A stretch of DNA of 64,000 bases from Ficedula albicollis (lineage: Eukaryota; Chordata; Aves; Passeriformes; Muscicapidae): NCBI RefSeq assembly GCF_000247815.1, contig NC_021677.1:38569717-38633716 (forward strand). Direction: 5' to 3'. This document shows positions 1-64,000 of the stretch, piece after piece (positions within the stretch are counted from its first letter, which is position 1; each line of letters opens with the position of its first letter). A program made the translations under genes and the position numbers. Under the pieces are notes generated by a model that was given only the letters and a program-made list of their open reading frames with translations, had not been told where the DNA came from and did no database searches.

Positions 1-64000
<64,000 letters not shown>

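Overview
This window is vertebrate nuclear DNA, most likely from a bird. It is AT-rich and intron-rich, with short GT-AG-bounded coding blocks, and it carries two LTRs of the kind I associate with avian endogenous retroviruses. Nothing bacterial or plasmid-like is present. Everything I can support as protein-coding belongs to one gene on the minus strand. That gene is RALGAPA1, the alpha-1 (catalytic) subunit of the Ral GTPase-activating protein complex, identified by close resemblance to the mammalian protein as I remember it.

The gene runs right to left. The most upstream exon seen (w1, 63327-63535) starts with the peptide [11 protein letters not shown]. The most downstream (w28, 913-1036) ends with DFVAGLGWE at the start of the Rap-GAP domain. 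Both gene ends lie outside the window: the first exons and promoter to the right, and the rest of the GAP domain, stop codon and 3' UTR to the left. I place 28 exons, and the reading phase is consistent across all 27 internal junctions. Two junctions use GC instead of GT donors (after w6 and w14). One exon is a 141-base cassette (w9). One exon (w10) has two in-frame donors, so it can be 168 or 1572 bases long; the long form adds 468 codons.

The rest is intron. Landmarks are an LTR at about 8457-9495; a 108-base G run between A runs at 17299-17448; a solo LTR at 17907-18926 with AATGC target-site duplications and internal duplication; and a 10-base purine repeat in two blocks at 29641-30810. 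There are also more than a dozen near-identical local tandem duplications of about 50-260 bases. Two of these copy an exon's 3' edge together with its splice donor.

I did not find a novel biological system. The most notable points are the alternative long exon of RALGAPA1, the density of recent local duplications, and clear signs of assembly artefact: a 15-base match to an Illumina adapter at 30571-30585 inside the purine repeat, plus the poly-G run. Duplications and repeat lengths here should therefore be checked against raw reads before they are interpreted biologically.
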